From positions 1 to 59,068 of the forward strand of contig CALFYS010000045.1 of the NCBI GenBank assembly GCA_937952245.1: a stretch of 59,068 nt of DNA, written 5' to 3'. This document shows positions 15,886-25,162 of this stretch, in pieces. The notes under the pieces are model-generated. The model was not told the origin of the DNA. It saw nothing but the letters and a program-made list of their open reading frames with translations, and did not search any database. The DNA comes from an uncultured Alphaproteobacteria bacterium (GTDB taxonomy: Bacteria; Pseudomonadota; Alphaproteobacteria; Puniceispirillales; UBA1172). Both the position numbers and the translations under genes were made by a program. Positions within the stretch are counted from its first letter, which is position 1. Each line of letters starts with the position of its first letter.

Positions 15886-15909
15886 AAAAGCCAGCAAATG
15901 CTGGCTTTT
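15886..15909 (-). terminator. Terminator after rpsO
   Basis: AAAAGCCAGCA and TGCTGGCTTTT form an 11-bp perfect stem with a very small loop, 26 bp past the rpsO stop. Its own A/T ends supply the U-run on the minus-strand transcript. It should end or weaken transcription from the rimP-rpsO operon before pnp. Confidence 0.75.
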
Positions 15910-15935
15910 GTTAAAGTCAAATTGATCGCGCTGAA

Positions 15936-16205
15936 TTAACGGCGCAGACCAAGCTTTTCAATCAAGGCTTTGTAATTGTCTTCATTGCGGCCACGGATGT
16001 AGTCCAGCAAATGACGGCGCTTACCCACCATGGTCAACAGACCGCGGCGTGAGCCAAAATCCTTCTTATGGGATTTCATATGTTCGGTCAGGTTAACAAT
16101 ACGTTCAGTCAAAATCGCGACCTGAACCGCGGCTGAACCACTGTCTTTATCATTGCTGCCAAATTCTTTGATCAATTCGGCTTTGCGTTCGTTTGTAATC
16201 GACAT
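15936..16205 (-). CDS. rpsO: 30S ribosomal protein S15
   Basis: Primary 16S rRNA-binding protein of the 30S platform. It has 89 residues, the family length. The sequence SAAVQVAILTERIVNLTEH, then HKKDFGSRRGLL and RRHLLDYI, is the S15 signature. AGGAGAAG precedes the ATG. It lies between truB and pnp, the nearly universal position. Confidence 0.98.
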   Translation of the reverse strand: MSITNERKAELIKEFGSNDKDSGSAAVQVAILTERIVNLTEHMKSHKKDFGSRRGLLTMVGKRRHLLDYIRGRNEDNYKALIEKLGLRR

Positions 16206-16275
16206 CAGCTTCTCCTGTTATCAATCTTTGCCGTGCAGGGCGTGGCTCAATGCCTCAACCCGCGTGGCAAATGTT

Positions 16276-17205
16276 TCATGAAAGATTGAAGACTCGGATG
16301 GGGGATGCTGTGGTGTGGCGCAACGAAACCATGGCCACCAATTGGCCTTGGTAAATCGCGGTCATCACGACATCTTCCGCATCTGAATCAAGGGTTGAAT
16401 GATCAACCTCAATCTTTTGGCCGCGACGCAGCCTTGTTGCATCATCTTCGGTAATGGCAAGCGCCGGGATGTCGTCCAGCGCTGTCGAAACCGGATGCAA
16501 TGCTTCAAAAGCATCGGCACTATTATCTATTTTTTCAAAGAAATCCAGTGAAATCGACGCGTCTAATGCAAATGGCCCCACCCGCAAGCGTCTTAAGGCT
16601 GAAATATGGCCTCTTGTGCCTAACGCCCGCGCCATATCACGGCCCAAAGACCGAATATACGCCCCTTTACCGGTGGTGACATTAAAACTGGCTTTATCGG
16701 CATCATTGGCATGGCAAACAAGGTGGTGAATATCCACCTCGCGGGGGTCAAGCTCAACCTCTTGATTGTTACGCGCCAGATCATAGGAGCGTTTGCCATC
16801 TTTTTTAATCGCTGAATAAATTGGCGGCACTTGGCTGATGCGCCCCATAAATTGAGGGATGATGGCGTTAATGTCATCCATGCTGGGGCGGTGATCGCTG
16901 GTCAGGGTTTCTTCCCCTTCGCGATCATCGGTGGTGGTTTCCGCCCCCCAGGTGATGTCAAAAGCATAATCTTTCGTGGCATCCATGACATAGGGGATGG
17001 TTTTTGTCGCCTCCCCCAAGGCGATGGGCAAAATCCCGCTGGCCAAAGGATCAAGCGTGCCCGAATGCCCTGCTTTCGCCGCGTTAAAGGCACGGCGGAT
17101 CATATTCACGGCTTTTGTGGATGGCGTATGAAGGGGTTTATCCAGAATAACCCAGCCATTGATCTTATCCCGATTTCGTTTTTGACCCGATGAAGACGTG
17201 GTCAT
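16276..17205 (-). CDS. truB: tRNA pseudouridine-55 synthase TruB
   Basis: Makes pseudouridine at position 55 of the T loop in all elongator tRNAs and also acts as a tRNA chaperone. It has 309 residues. The catalytic Asp is in GHSGTLDPLASGILP, preceded by GWVILDKP. The motifs YAFDITWGAETTTDD and KGAYIRSLGRD are present. The C-terminal part resembles a PUA-like extension. The start overlaps the rbfA stop as ATGA (17202-17205), so the genes are translationally coupled. Confidence 0.97.
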   Translation of the reverse strand: MTTSSSGQKRNRDKINGWVILDKPLHTPSTKAVNMIRRAFNAAKAGHSGTLDPLASGILPIALGEATKTIPYVMDATKDYAFDITWGAETTTDDREGEETLTSDHRPSMDDINAIIPQFMGRISQVPPIYSAIKKDGKRSYDLARNNQEVELDPREVDIHHLVCHANDADKASFNVTTGKGAYIRSLGRDMARALGTRGHISALRRLRVGPFALDASISLDFFEKIDNSADAFEALHPVSTALDDIPALAITEDDATRLRRGQKIEVDHSTLDSDAEDVVMTAIYQGQLVAMVSLRHTTASPIRVFNLS

Positions 17206-17645
17206 TCGGCATGGTCTCCATCGACGTCATCCAAATCACGGTCATCCTCGCCTGTGCCTTGGGCTTTATTGGCATTGATCAGATTGGAAACACGCCCCGC
17301 AATATCAAAACTGTCATCAAGAACAAATTTCAACCGTGGGGTTCGGCGGATGGTCAGGCGCTTTGACAAATCATGCTTAATTTCATTGGCGATCGCGTTA
17401 AGACCAATGATCACATTGTCATGGTCAACCCCGCCCAACGGCATGCAATACACCCGAGCGTTTGAAAAATCAGGGCTGATGGAAACTTCAGAAATGGTCA
17501 CCGCCACGCCTTCAAGGGCAGGTTCATAAAAATTACCCTTGAGCAGAATATCAGCAATATTATGGCGAATTTCTTCACCAACTTTCAGCTGACGCTGTGA
17601 TTTTTCTGATCGTGACCGATCCCCTTTTTGGCCGCGCTGAACCAT
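17202..17645 (-). CDS. rbfA: Ribosome-binding factor A
   Basis: KH-fold 30S maturation factor that binds pre-16S rRNA and is important in the cold. It has 147 residues. The motif VTISEVSISPDFSNARVYCMPLGG and KRLTIRRTPRLKFVLDDS identify it (given in part). The C-terminus is acidic (EDDRDLDDVDGDHAE). GAGG lies just before the ATG, and infB ends 15 bp upstream. Confidence 0.96.
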   Translation of the reverse strand: MVQRGQKGDRSRSEKSQRQLKVGEEIRHNIADILLKGNFYEPALEGVAVTISEVSISPDFSNARVYCMPLGGVDHDNVIIGLNAIANEIKHDLSKRLTIRRTPRLKFVLDDSFDIAGRVSNLINANKAQGTGEDDRDLDDVDGDHAE

Positions 17646-17660
17646 TTGAACCTCTGCGTT

Positions 17661-20210
17661 TTAAAGGGTACGGGCGATTTCCTGAATCTCAAAACATTCG
17701 ATCACATCACCGGCGACAAGATCACCATAGTTTTCAAAGGCCATCCCACATTCCTGGCCTTCAACCACGTCTTTGACCTCATCCTTAAAGCGCTTCAATG
17801 TCTTCAGCGAACCTTCATGGATCACCACATTATCGCGCAACAAGCGGACGCTACAACCGCGCTTGATCGTGCCTTCCGTGACTTTACAACCGGCAATCTT
17901 ACCCACTTTCGTGATGTTAAAGACTTCCAGAATTTCAGCATAACCAATGAAGTTTTCTTTGGTATCAGGGCTGAGCAAGCCAGACATGGCGGCTTTGATT
18001 TCATCAATCAATTCATAAATGATCGAATGATAGCGAATTTCAATGCCATCGCGGCGCGCTTGATCACGGGCTTGCGGATTGGCGCGGACGTTAAAGGCAA
18101 TGATCATGCCTTGGGATGCCGCCGCCAGATTAATATCGGATTCGCTGATCGCACCAACGCCAGAAGAAAGAATCCGGACTTTAACCTGATCCGTGCCGAG
18201 TTTTTCAATCGCAACACGGATGGCTTCAAGCGAGCCATGCACATCGGTCTTGATCACCACGGGCAATTCTTCAGCTTCACCGGCGGCAATAGCAGACAGC
18301 ATTTGTTCCACTGAACCACGGGCGCCACTGGCGGCTTCTTTTTCGCGCAGAACACGCTGACGATATTCAGACACTTCACGGGCGCGGGCATCGCTTTCAA
18401 CAACGGTGAGCAAATCCCCCGCCATTGGCGTGCCGTTAAGCCCCAGCACTTCCACCGCATCCCCCGGGGTTGCTGATTTAACCTGTTTGCCGTGGTCATC
18501 ATACATCGCCCGAACACGGCCGGTTTCCGCACCAACAACAAAAATATCACCAACATTCAATGTCCCGCGTGTCACCAACAGCGATGCCACTGAACCACGG
18601 CCACGTTCAACCTTGGCTTCGATCACCGCGCCTTCGGCGGAACGATCAGGATTGGCTTTTAATTCCAGCAATTCCGCCTGCAGCATGATGGCTTCTTCGA
18701 GCTTATCCAGCCCCATTTTGGTATGGGCGGAAACATCCACGCAAAGCACATCACCACCGAAATCTTCAGTGACAATTTCATGGCTGAGCAATTCATTGCG
18801 AACCCGCTGGGGGTCAGCTTCAGGCTTATCGCATTTATTGACGGCGATAATCACCGGGCATTCCGCGGCACGGGCGTGGTTAATCGCTTCGATGGTTTGC
18901 TGCATGACGCCATCATCAGCGGCCACCACCAGAATCACAATATCGGTGATATTGGCACCGCGCATCCGCATTTCGGTAAAGGCTTCGTGACCCGGGGTAT
19001 CAATAAAGGTGATTTTATTGCCGGCTTCTGTATTCACCTGATAGGCACCGATATGCTGAGTAATCCCGCCGGATTCACCCGCCGCCACATCAGCGGCGCG
19101 AATAGCATCAAGGATCGATGTTTTACCATGGTCAACATGGCCCATCACCGTCACCACCGGTGGGCGCGGCTTCAGGTCTTTTTCATCATCTTCCACTTCG
19201 GTTGCGATAATATCGACATCCGCTTCGGAAACACGGTTTGGCTTATGCCCCAATTCAATCACGATCAATTCCGCGGTTTCCGCATCAATCGTTTGGGTGA
19301 CCGTTGCCATGATGCCAAGTTTCATCAGCTCTTTAACAACATCGGCTGAACGTTCCGCCATACGGTTGGCCAGTTCACCAACGGTAATCGCATCAGGAAT
19401 AGTGACGTCACGAACCTGTTTGACCTTGGGTTGATCATCGGTCCGCATCCGTGCTTTTTCCCGTTCACGGGCACGGCGCACCGAAGCCAAAGACCGCTGG
19501 CGCATGCTATCGCCGCCATCAAGAGCTTCTGTAATGGTGATTTTACCCCGGCGACGGCCAGCATCTTCCCCACGGCGGGTTTGTTGCTTTTTCGGCTGAT
19601 CCGGCACTTCCCGACGACGTGATGGCGCGCGGGTTGACGATGGCGCATCATCATTACGTGGGGTGGCGGCCGCTTGTTTTGCTGCGGTTTCTTCACGACG
19701 TGCCTGTTCTTCAGCATGACGTTTGGTTTCGGCCGCGCGGCGATTTTCTTCTTCTTCAGCGATCAGGCGCAATTCTTCTAATTCACGCTGACGGCGAGCA
19801 TCTTCTGGGCTGATGTTTTCTTCAGGTTCCGGTGCGGCTTCTTTTTTCGCAGGAGCGGCAGGGGCAGGTGGCGGGGTTGGCTTTTTCTTCAGCCCTTCCT
19901 GAAGCGCGCGATTACGTGCCGCGCGTTCTTCTTCGGTCAGATTATCATGAGGGGTTTCGACCTGCGGTGCTGGCTCAGGTGCTTTTGTTTCGGTTTCAGC
20001 AGGCTTTTTAGGCGCCGCGCCACGCATTTGCGGTTGCCGCTTACGGACGACTTCCACTTGCACCGAAGAACGAGAGGCATTACGGCCAACGCCGCCACGT
20101 GGGGCAGGCGCACCATCACTTGCTGGCGCAGAAGCTCCGCTTCCGCCCCCCAAGGTCAGTTTACCGCCGCCAAGGCTCAAGGTTTTCTTTTTTTCACCTT
20201 GCTTATCCAT
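17661..20210 (-). CDS. infB: Translation initiation factor IF-2
   Basis: GTPase that delivers fMet-tRNA to the 30S subunit and promotes subunit joining. It has 849 residues. The start GGGKLTLGGG is the alphaproteobacterial IF-2 N-terminal motif. Residues about 60-270 are a long charged Ala/Glu/Arg/Pro-rich region. The G domain follows with G1 GHVDHGKT, G3 DTPGHEAF and G4 NKCDKPEA, then the C1/C2 domains ending in EGQECGMAFENY. It sits between ylxR and rbfA, the standard place. A 172-bp gap to ylxR may hold a processing site or secondary promoter, but I see no clear one. Confidence 0.98.
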   Translation of the reverse strand: MDKQGEKKKTLSLGGGKLTLGGGSGASAPASDGAPAPRGGVGRNASRSSVQVEVVRKRQPQMRGAAPKKPAETETKAPEPAPQVETPHDNLTEEERAARNRALQEGLKKKPTPPPAPAAPAKKEAAPEPEENISPEDARRQRELEELRLIAEEEENRRAAETKRHAEEQARREETAAKQAAATPRNDDAPSSTRAPSRRREVPDQPKKQQTRRGEDAGRRRGKITITEALDGGDSMRQRSLASVRRAREREKARMRTDDQPKVKQVRDVTIPDAITVGELANRMAERSADVVKELMKLGIMATVTQTIDAETAELIVIELGHKPNRVSEADVDIIATEVEDDEKDLKPRPPVVTVMGHVDHGKTSILDAIRAADVAAGESGGITQHIGAYQVNTEAGNKITFIDTPGHEAFTEMRMRGANITDIVILVVAADDGVMQQTIEAINHARAAECPVIIAVNKCDKPEADPQRVRNELLSHEIVTEDFGGDVLCVDVSAHTKMGLDKLEEAIMLQAELLELKANPDRSAEGAVIEAKVERGRGSVASLLVTRGTLNVGDIFVVGAETGRVRAMYDDHGKQVKSATPGDAVEVLGLNGTPMAGDLLTVVESDARAREVSEYRQRVLREKEAASGARGSVEQMLSAIAAGEAEELPVVIKTDVHGSLEAIRVAIEKLGTDQVKVRILSSGVGAISESDINLAAASQGMIIAFNVRANPQARDQARRDGIEIRYHSIIYELIDEIKAAMSGLLSPDTKENFIGYAEILEVFNITKVGKIAGCKVTEGTIKRGCSVRLLRDNVVIHEGSLKTLKRFKDEVKDVVEGQECGMAFENYGDLVAGDVIECFEIQEIARTL

Positions 20211-20382
20211 TTATGACCCTCTCAGTCTTACATTTTCGGTCTCAATTATTAAAATGACTGGCCGTTTTTCTTTTTGTCCTGCCATGGTTTACAATGCCAA
20301 GGCTTATAAAACAAGTCTTAGACGTTTTTTGCGGCCATATTGTCAGGCCAATATTTGGCCAAATCCCCTTATTAGAGGTTTG

Positions 20383-21000
20383 TTATTGTGGCCCCACCCG
20401 CAAGCGGTTGAGCCGCATCAATTCTCTGATGACCTGTTTGGTCTGGCTTAAATGGCCTTTTAATAGTGCCACAAAAGCCATAGGCCGCCCAAAGGGAAGC
20501 CCCAATTCATCACTGGTCAAAGATGATATGACCCAATCATGGCTCACATCGCCTTTTAACGCCCGGGCTTCTCGTTCTGACGCGTCACGTGCCACCAACA
20601 ACCCGGCCACATCGCCTTCCGCCTTGATTTTACCGCTTCCACCAAGGGTGATGCCGCCGCGCCGCCCCATGGCTAAACTGTCCTGACAGCGTTTCAACAA
20701 AAGGCTTTCAACCTGGGCGGCTAAATCTTCATTAACCTTATGGCCATCAAGGGCGCGCATCAACCGACCGGTTGCAACCGCCTCTGCCAGCATATCGCGG
20801 TCAGCGGTGACCCAAGCCCCACGGCCGGGGAGTTTTGCCGCCACATCAGGGATAATCACCCCTGATGGATCTGCCACAAACCGCACCATCTCATGGTTTT
20901 CACCGGTCTGTTGACTGATGATGCAACGGCGTTCTGGTGAAGCCTTTTCCATAGGGGTGTTTTCAGGGGCGTTGTCCGGCATCTTAGCTTGCGGCGTCAT
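20383..21000 (-). CDS. ylxR: YlxR-type RNA-binding protein fused to an L7Ae-like domain
   Basis: 205 residues from the ATG at 21000, which overlaps the nusA 3' end by 17 bp behind a purine-rich AGAAGGGG. The ATG at 20982 just after the nusA stop is an alternative. The N-terminal DUF448/YlxR domain has RRCIISQQTGENHEMVRF and the hallmark LPGRGAWV. The C-terminal part (LLLKRCQDSLAMGRRGG and AGLLVARDASEREARAL) looks like the L7Ae/L30e fold found in the two-domain proteobacterial form. Members bind RNA or act as nucleoid-associated regulators. The role here is inferred from its place between nusA and infB. Confidence 0.88.
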   Translation of the reverse strand: MTPQAKMPDNAPENTPMEKASPERRCIISQQTGENHEMVRFVADPSGVIIPDVAAKLPGRGAWVTADRDMLAEAVATGRLMRALDGHKVNEDLAAQVESLLLKRCQDSLAMGRRGGITLGGSGKIKAEGDVAGLLVARDASEREARALKGDVSHDWVISSLTSDELGLPFGRPMAFVALLKGHLSQTKQVIRELMRLNRLRVGPQ

Positions 21001-22543
21001 CCCCTTCGGATTCCCCTTCTGCTTCTTCTGCTTCAGGTTCATCATCAAACCAATGGGCGCGCGCCGCCATGATGATTTCACCCGCTGTTTCTTCGCTGGT
21101 CAGCCCTAAATCGGTCAGATATTCAACCAATTCTTCTGAATCCAGATCGGCGAGATCATCAAGGGTTTTGATGTCTTTTTCCGCCAATGCCAAAATCATG
21201 GCCGGAGACAGATGCTCAAAGTTCTTCAGATCATCGGTGATTTGCAACGCTTCGAGAGCTTCAGAGATGCGAACCGCTTCGCGTTCAACAAAATCAATAG
21301 CACGGCGTGACAATTCAGCGGCGATGTCTTCATCAAAGCCTTGGATGGTCATCAATTCTTCAACCGGCGTTTCCGCAATATCTTCGACCATGATAAAGCC
21401 TTCAGCGATCAGCAAATGCGCGATCACATCATCAATATCAAGGCTTTCCATAAAGCGGGTTGAGCGGATTCGTGTTTCTTCCTGACGGCGTTCGGATTCC
21501 TGCGCTTCGGTCAGAATATCGATATACCAGCCTGTCAATTGCGAAGCCAAACGGACGTTTTGACCACGGCGGCCAATCGCGAGGCTGAGCTGATCATCAG
21601 GCACAACAACTTCCATACGGCCAGCGTCTTCATCCATTACGACTTTTGCCACAACAGCAGGCGCCAAAGCGTTCACCGCGAAGGCGACTGTGTCTTCAGA
21701 CCATGGAATGATCTCAATTTTTTCGCCTTGCAATTCATTGACCACGGCTTGCACCCGGCTGCCGCGCATCCCCACACAAGCACCAACAGGGTCAATGCTG
21801 GGGTCATTGGAATGAACCGCGATTTTGGCACGGCTGCCCGCTTCACGGACAACGTTTTTAATCTCAATAATGCCGTCATAAATTTCAGGCACTTCTTGGG
21901 TAAAGAGCTGCGCCATGAATTGATTTTCAGCCCGTGACAAGAAAATTTGCGGGCCACGAGGTTCTTCACGGACTTCTTTAATATAAGCCCGCACGCGATC
22001 ACCTTGGCGAAGCAATTCACGAGGGATCATTTCTTCACGGCGGATCACGCCTTCGGCACGACCCAGATCAACCGAGATGGAATAGCCTTCCGCACGTTTG
22101 ATGGTGCCGACAACAATTTCACCAACGCGGTCTTTATATTCTTCATACTGGCGCGCCCGTTCGGCATCACGCACACGCTGTGAGATCACCTGCTTTGCGG
22201 TTTGCGCGGCGATCCGGCCAAATTCCAACGGCGGCAGTGGTTCACGAATAAAGTCACCCAAATTGAGGGCAGCATCAATTTTTTGCGCATCAGCAAGCGT
22301 CATTTGCGCCGCTTCTTCTTCGACCTCTTCGACAACCTCGATCACCCGCTCAAGCGTGATGGCCCCATTGCGGCGATCAATATGGGCGCGAATGTCTCGG
22401 TCCTGACCATAACGTGAACGGCCTGCTTTTTGGATGGCCTGTTCCATGGCGATGATCACTTCTTCACGGTCGATTGATTTTTCACGGGCAACAATATCTG
22501 CCACTTGAATCAATTCTGCACCTGGCACGGTTGACGTATCCAT
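20984..22543 (-). CDS. nusA: Transcription termination/antitermination factor NusA
   Basis: RNA polymerase-binding factor for pausing, termination and rRNA antitermination. From the ATG at 22543 it has 519 residues; an upstream in-frame extension to 22681 lies inside rimP and is unlikely. Domain order: N-terminal RNAP-binding domain, S1 (VGEIVVGTIKRAEGYSISVD), two KH domains (GACVGMRGSRVQAVVNEL and LSLAIGRRGQNVRLASQL), and two C-terminal acidic helix-hairpin-helix repeats (MTIQGFDEDIA and LADLDSEELV). It starts 4 bp after the rimP stop. Confidence 0.97.
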   Translation of the reverse strand: MDTSTVPGAELIQVADIVAREKSIDREEVIIAMEQAIQKAGRSRYGQDRDIRAHIDRRNGAITLERVIEVVEEVEEEAAQMTLADAQKIDAALNLGDFIREPLPPLEFGRIAAQTAKQVISQRVRDAERARQYEEYKDRVGEIVVGTIKRAEGYSISVDLGRAEGVIRREEMIPRELLRQGDRVRAYIKEVREEPRGPQIFLSRAENQFMAQLFTQEVPEIYDGIIEIKNVVREAGSRAKIAVHSNDPSIDPVGACVGMRGSRVQAVVNELQGEKIEIIPWSEDTVAFAVNALAPAVVAKVVMDEDAGRMEVVVPDDQLSLAIGRRGQNVRLASQLTGWYIDILTEAQESERRQEETRIRSTRFMESLDIDDVIAHLLIAEGFIMVEDIAETPVEELMTIQGFDEDIAAELSRRAIDFVEREAVRISEALEALQITDDLKNFEHLSPAMILALAEKDIKTLDDLADLDSEELVEYLTDLGLTSEETAGEIIMAARAHWFDDEPEAEEAEGESEGDDAAS

Positions 22544-22547
22544 AGGA

Positions 22548-23036
22548 TTACCCTTTCTTCCTGCTTTTGAGGGGTTTGAGGAACCATTCTGATGGATCAA
22601 GTTTTGCTCCTTCGATCGCATCAAATGATAGTGAAACAGGCCCTGAGGCCGTATCAATGCTGATATTCTGATTGTCATCAATGCCGGTCAGGCGGCCGTT
22701 AAAACGTTTCCGGCCATCGATCAGCATCTTGGTTGAAACTTTGACCAATTCGCCTGCGAAACGGGCGTAATCTTCGGGGCGCACCAAAGGTCGGGAAAGG
22801 CCGGGGGAAGTCACTTCAAGTTGATAACCGCTTTTGATCGGGTCTTCCACATCCATGACAGCGGAAACCCCACGGGAGATTTTTGCACAATCTTCAACGG
22901 TCATCTCTTTGTTTTCATCCAAAGGTTCTGCCATGATTTGCAGCGTGCCATTGGCAAAACTGACCCGCACCAACCTAAATTCCAGCGGCGCCAGAACAGG
23001 TTCGATCATTTCTGCGATTTTCTCTTCAAGCAGCAT
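22548..23036 (-). CDS. rimP: Ribosome maturation factor RimP
   Basis: Early 30S assembly factor. With the ATG at 23036 it has 162 residues. An in-frame TTG at 23051 exists, but GGAG within that stretch sits 9 bp before the ATG and is the better Shine-Dalgarno site. Family motifs are the Glu/Val-rich N-terminus (IAEMIEPVLAPLEFRLVRV), ISRGVSAVMDVEDPI and YQLEVTSPGLSRPLVRPEDY. It heads the nusA-infB operon. A terminator for the upstream trmB gene lies at 23108-23132, so a rimP promoter should lie between. Confidence 0.94.
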   Translation of the reverse strand: MLLEEKIAEMIEPVLAPLEFRLVRVSFANGTLQIMAEPLDENKEMTVEDCAKISRGVSAVMDVEDPIKSGYQLEVTSPGLSRPLVRPEDYARFAGELVKVSTKMLIDGRKRFNGRLTGIDDNQNISIDTASGPVSLSFDAIEGAKLDPSEWFLKPLKSRKKG

Positions 23037-23107
23037 TCGTGCTGACTCCAACAGTTCACGCCGTTTTCATGATAGAGGTTTTCAACCCCATCTGAAAAAC
23101 AGGCAAT

Positions 23108-23132
23108 AAAAAAGGCGGGCTTTTGGCCCACC
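23108..23132 (-). terminator. Terminator after trmB
   Basis: In the minus-strand transcript GGUGGGC and GCCCGCC pair, with one G-U wobble, around a 5-nt loop, followed by UUUUUU (23113-23108). It separates the tsaB-to-trmB gene string from the rimP operon. Confidence 0.78.
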
Positions 23133-23217
23133 GTCCTTCGACAGTCATTTTTTATTCTTATAGGCTTTGTTGAGCATAAATGCAAGCCTTATGCCAATCA
23201 GCACTGGATACCTGTTA

Positions 23218-23940
23218 TCACTGGCGGATAAAGGTAAACCATGCTGATTTGCGCTGAGCTTTTTCGGCTTTCGCCATATAGCGTGTTCCCGGCCAACCTT
23301 CTGGCGGATTGGACCAGTCCTCACGCTTTTCTGCCGTCCAGATGAAATCATCACGCCGCATCATTTGTTCCATCATCCATGATTTTGCCGTCGGATCATC
23401 GGAGGCCAACAGCAATTTGCCCCGGGGGCGGATCAACCGCGCCAATGTCGTGATCATATCTTGCTGGATAATACGGCGGTTCTGGTGCCGATATTTTGGC
23501 CATGGGTCAGGAAACAGAATAAACGCCCCATCAAGGCAACCGTCTTTTAAACTCGGCAATAACAGCCGCACATCTTCCGGCCAGATGCGGACATTATCCA
23601 AATTATTTTCGATCAAATGCCGACAAAGGCTGGCAACACCGTTCATAAAAGGTTCAGCGCCAATAAAACCGCAATCTGGGCTTTCTTTGGCGCGGGCGGC
23701 CAAATGTTCCCCACCGCCGAAACCAATCTCCAGAAACATCTCCCCTGAAGGCGGGTTGATCCAATCCCGTGGGTCAAGATCAGCCGCGTCGGTCAGCTGA
23801 TCTGATGGAATGGCAAATTGCGCTTGGCCTTGTTCCAGAAAGGCAGCCTGATTGGCGCGCAAACGGCGGCCATGCCGCCGGCCATAAAAGGTTAACCTAT
23901 CCTCAGGGGGACGCGCGTTTGGTGATGCGGGCATGGGCAA
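23218..23940 (-). CDS. trmB: tRNA (guanine-N7-)-methyltransferase TrmB
   Basis: Makes m7G46 in the variable loop of tRNA. It has 240 residues. The SAM-binding motif is FLEIGFGGGEHLAARA. The catalytic and tRNA-binding signature is DPWPKYRHQNRRIIQ. The C-terminal NPPEGWPGTRYMAKA matches the family's TKYE-like end with a variant Ala. It is 22 bp downstream of metK in the same direction and ends the gene string. Confidence 0.96.
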   Translation of the reverse strand: MPMPASPNARPPEDRLTFYGRRHGRRLRANQAAFLEQGQAQFAIPSDQLTDAADLDPRDWINPPSGEMFLEIGFGGGEHLAARAKESPDCGFIGAEPFMNGVASLCRHLIENNLDNVRIWPEDVRLLLPSLKDGCLDGAFILFPDPWPKYRHQNRRIIQQDMITTLARLIRPRGKLLLASDDPTAKSWMMEQMMRRDDFIWTAEKREDWSNPPEGWPGTRYMAKAEKAQRKSAWFTFIRQ

Positions 23941-23962
23941 GCCAATCCGGTTTTCAGGTCAA

Positions 23963-25126
23963 TCAGACGGCTGACTTCAACGCATCAACCAGACCAAGGC
24001 CTTCCCATGAGAATGTGCCCGGCCCGGCTTCACCCGCGGTTCGGCCAAAATGCCCATAGGCCGCGCTTGATTTATAGATCGGCGCGCTCAAGGTTAAGGT
24101 TTCCCTGATCCCCCGCGGGGTTAAATCCATCACCGTTGGGATAATTTCCGCCAAACGGCTGTCCTCAACTTCGCCTGTGCCTTGGGTATCGACATAAATT
24201 GACAGTGGGTATGGCACACCAATGGCATAGGACAATTGGATGGTGCATTTTTCAGCCAAGCCCGCCGCCACGATATTTTTAGCAACATAACGTGCCGCGT
24301 AAGCCGCGGAGCGATCGACCTTTGTGGGGTCTTTGCCACTGAACGCGCCACCACCATGAGGGGCAGCACCGCCATAGGTATCAACAATGATTTTACGCCC
24401 GGTTAGGCCCGCGTCACCATCAGGCCCGCCGATCACAAAATTGCCCGTTGGATTGACATAGAACTTGTCTTCGTCACACATCCAGCCATCAGGCAATACG
24501 TCCATGACATGACCCCGCACCAGATCACGAATCTCTTGCTGGCTGACCCCGTCGCGATGCTGGGTTGAAACCACAACACTTTCGGCGCGAACAGGCTTGC
24601 CATTTTCATAAACACACGTGATTTGAGACTTGCTGTCAGGCCCCAGAATATCCGCCTTGCCAGCATGACGGGCTTCGGCCATTGATTTCAAAATCTGATG
24701 CGAATAATGGATCGGGGCGGGCATCAACACATCGGTTTCGCGGCAGGCGTAACCAAACATAATGCCTTGGTCACCCGCGCCTTCATCTTTATTGTCACCG
24801 CTATCAACACCCATGGCAATATCAGCTGATTGTTCGTGCAGATGATTGGCGACATCCATATGCTGCCAATGGAAACCATCTTGTTCATAGCCAATGTCTT
24901 TGACCGCCGCCCGTGCCAATTCAATCACTTCTTCGGAAGATACCGGTTCAGGGCAACGGATTTCACCGGCCAAGACCGTCCGATTGGTTGTGGTTAATGT
25001 CTCACACGCCACACGGCTTTGATTGTATTTGCCCAAAAGCAGATCAACAACTTCATCTGAGATACGGTCACAGACTTTATCTGGATGGCCTTCGGATACG
25101 GATTCACTGGTGAAAAGATGGGACAT
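23963..25126 (-). CDS. metK: S-adenosylmethionine synthase MetK
   Basis: Forms SAM from methionine and ATP, the methyl donor for UbiE, TrmB and MiaB encoded in this window. From the ATG at 25126 it has 387 residues; the frame opens at a TTG (25147), which is less likely. Motifs are EGHPDKVCDRISD, GAGDQGIMFGYA (methionine-binding), and GGGAFSGKDPTKVDRSAAY (P-loop). It is 36 bp after lnt. That gap is too short for the SAM riboswitches often found before alphaproteobacterial metK. Confidence 0.97.
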   Translation of the reverse strand: MSHLFTSESVSEGHPDKVCDRISDEVVDLLLGKYNQSRVACETLTTTNRTVLAGEIRCPEPVSSEEVIELARAAVKDIGYEQDGFHWQHMDVANHLHEQSADIAMGVDSGDNKDEGAGDQGIMFGYACRETDVLMPAPIHYSHQILKSMAEARHAGKADILGPDSKSQITCVYENGKPVRAESVVVSTQHRDGVSQQEIRDLVRGHVMDVLPDGWMCDEDKFYVNPTGNFVIGGPDGDAGLTGRKIIVDTYGGAAPHGGGAFSGKDPTKVDRSAAYAARYVAKNIVAAGLAEKCTIQLSYAIGVPYPLSIYVDTQGTGEVEDSRLAEIIPTVMDLTPRGIRETLTLSAPIYKSSAAYGHFGRTAGEAGPGTFSWEGLGLVDALKSAV

Positions 25127-25162
25127 AATAAGGCTTCTTTCTGTCAAAAATTCTTCATGACA

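Noticed and set aside
15616..15897. 93-codon minus-strand frame between rpsO and pnp
   Set aside because: It starts inside the rpsO terminator, has no Shine-Dalgarno site, overlaps the pnp start and resembles no protein family. The spacer fits a structured leader better.
25127..25162. SAM riboswitch upstream of metK
   Set aside because: Only 36 bp separate lnt and metK, too short for a SAM-II aptamer plus expression platform, and no aptamer-like sequence is visible.
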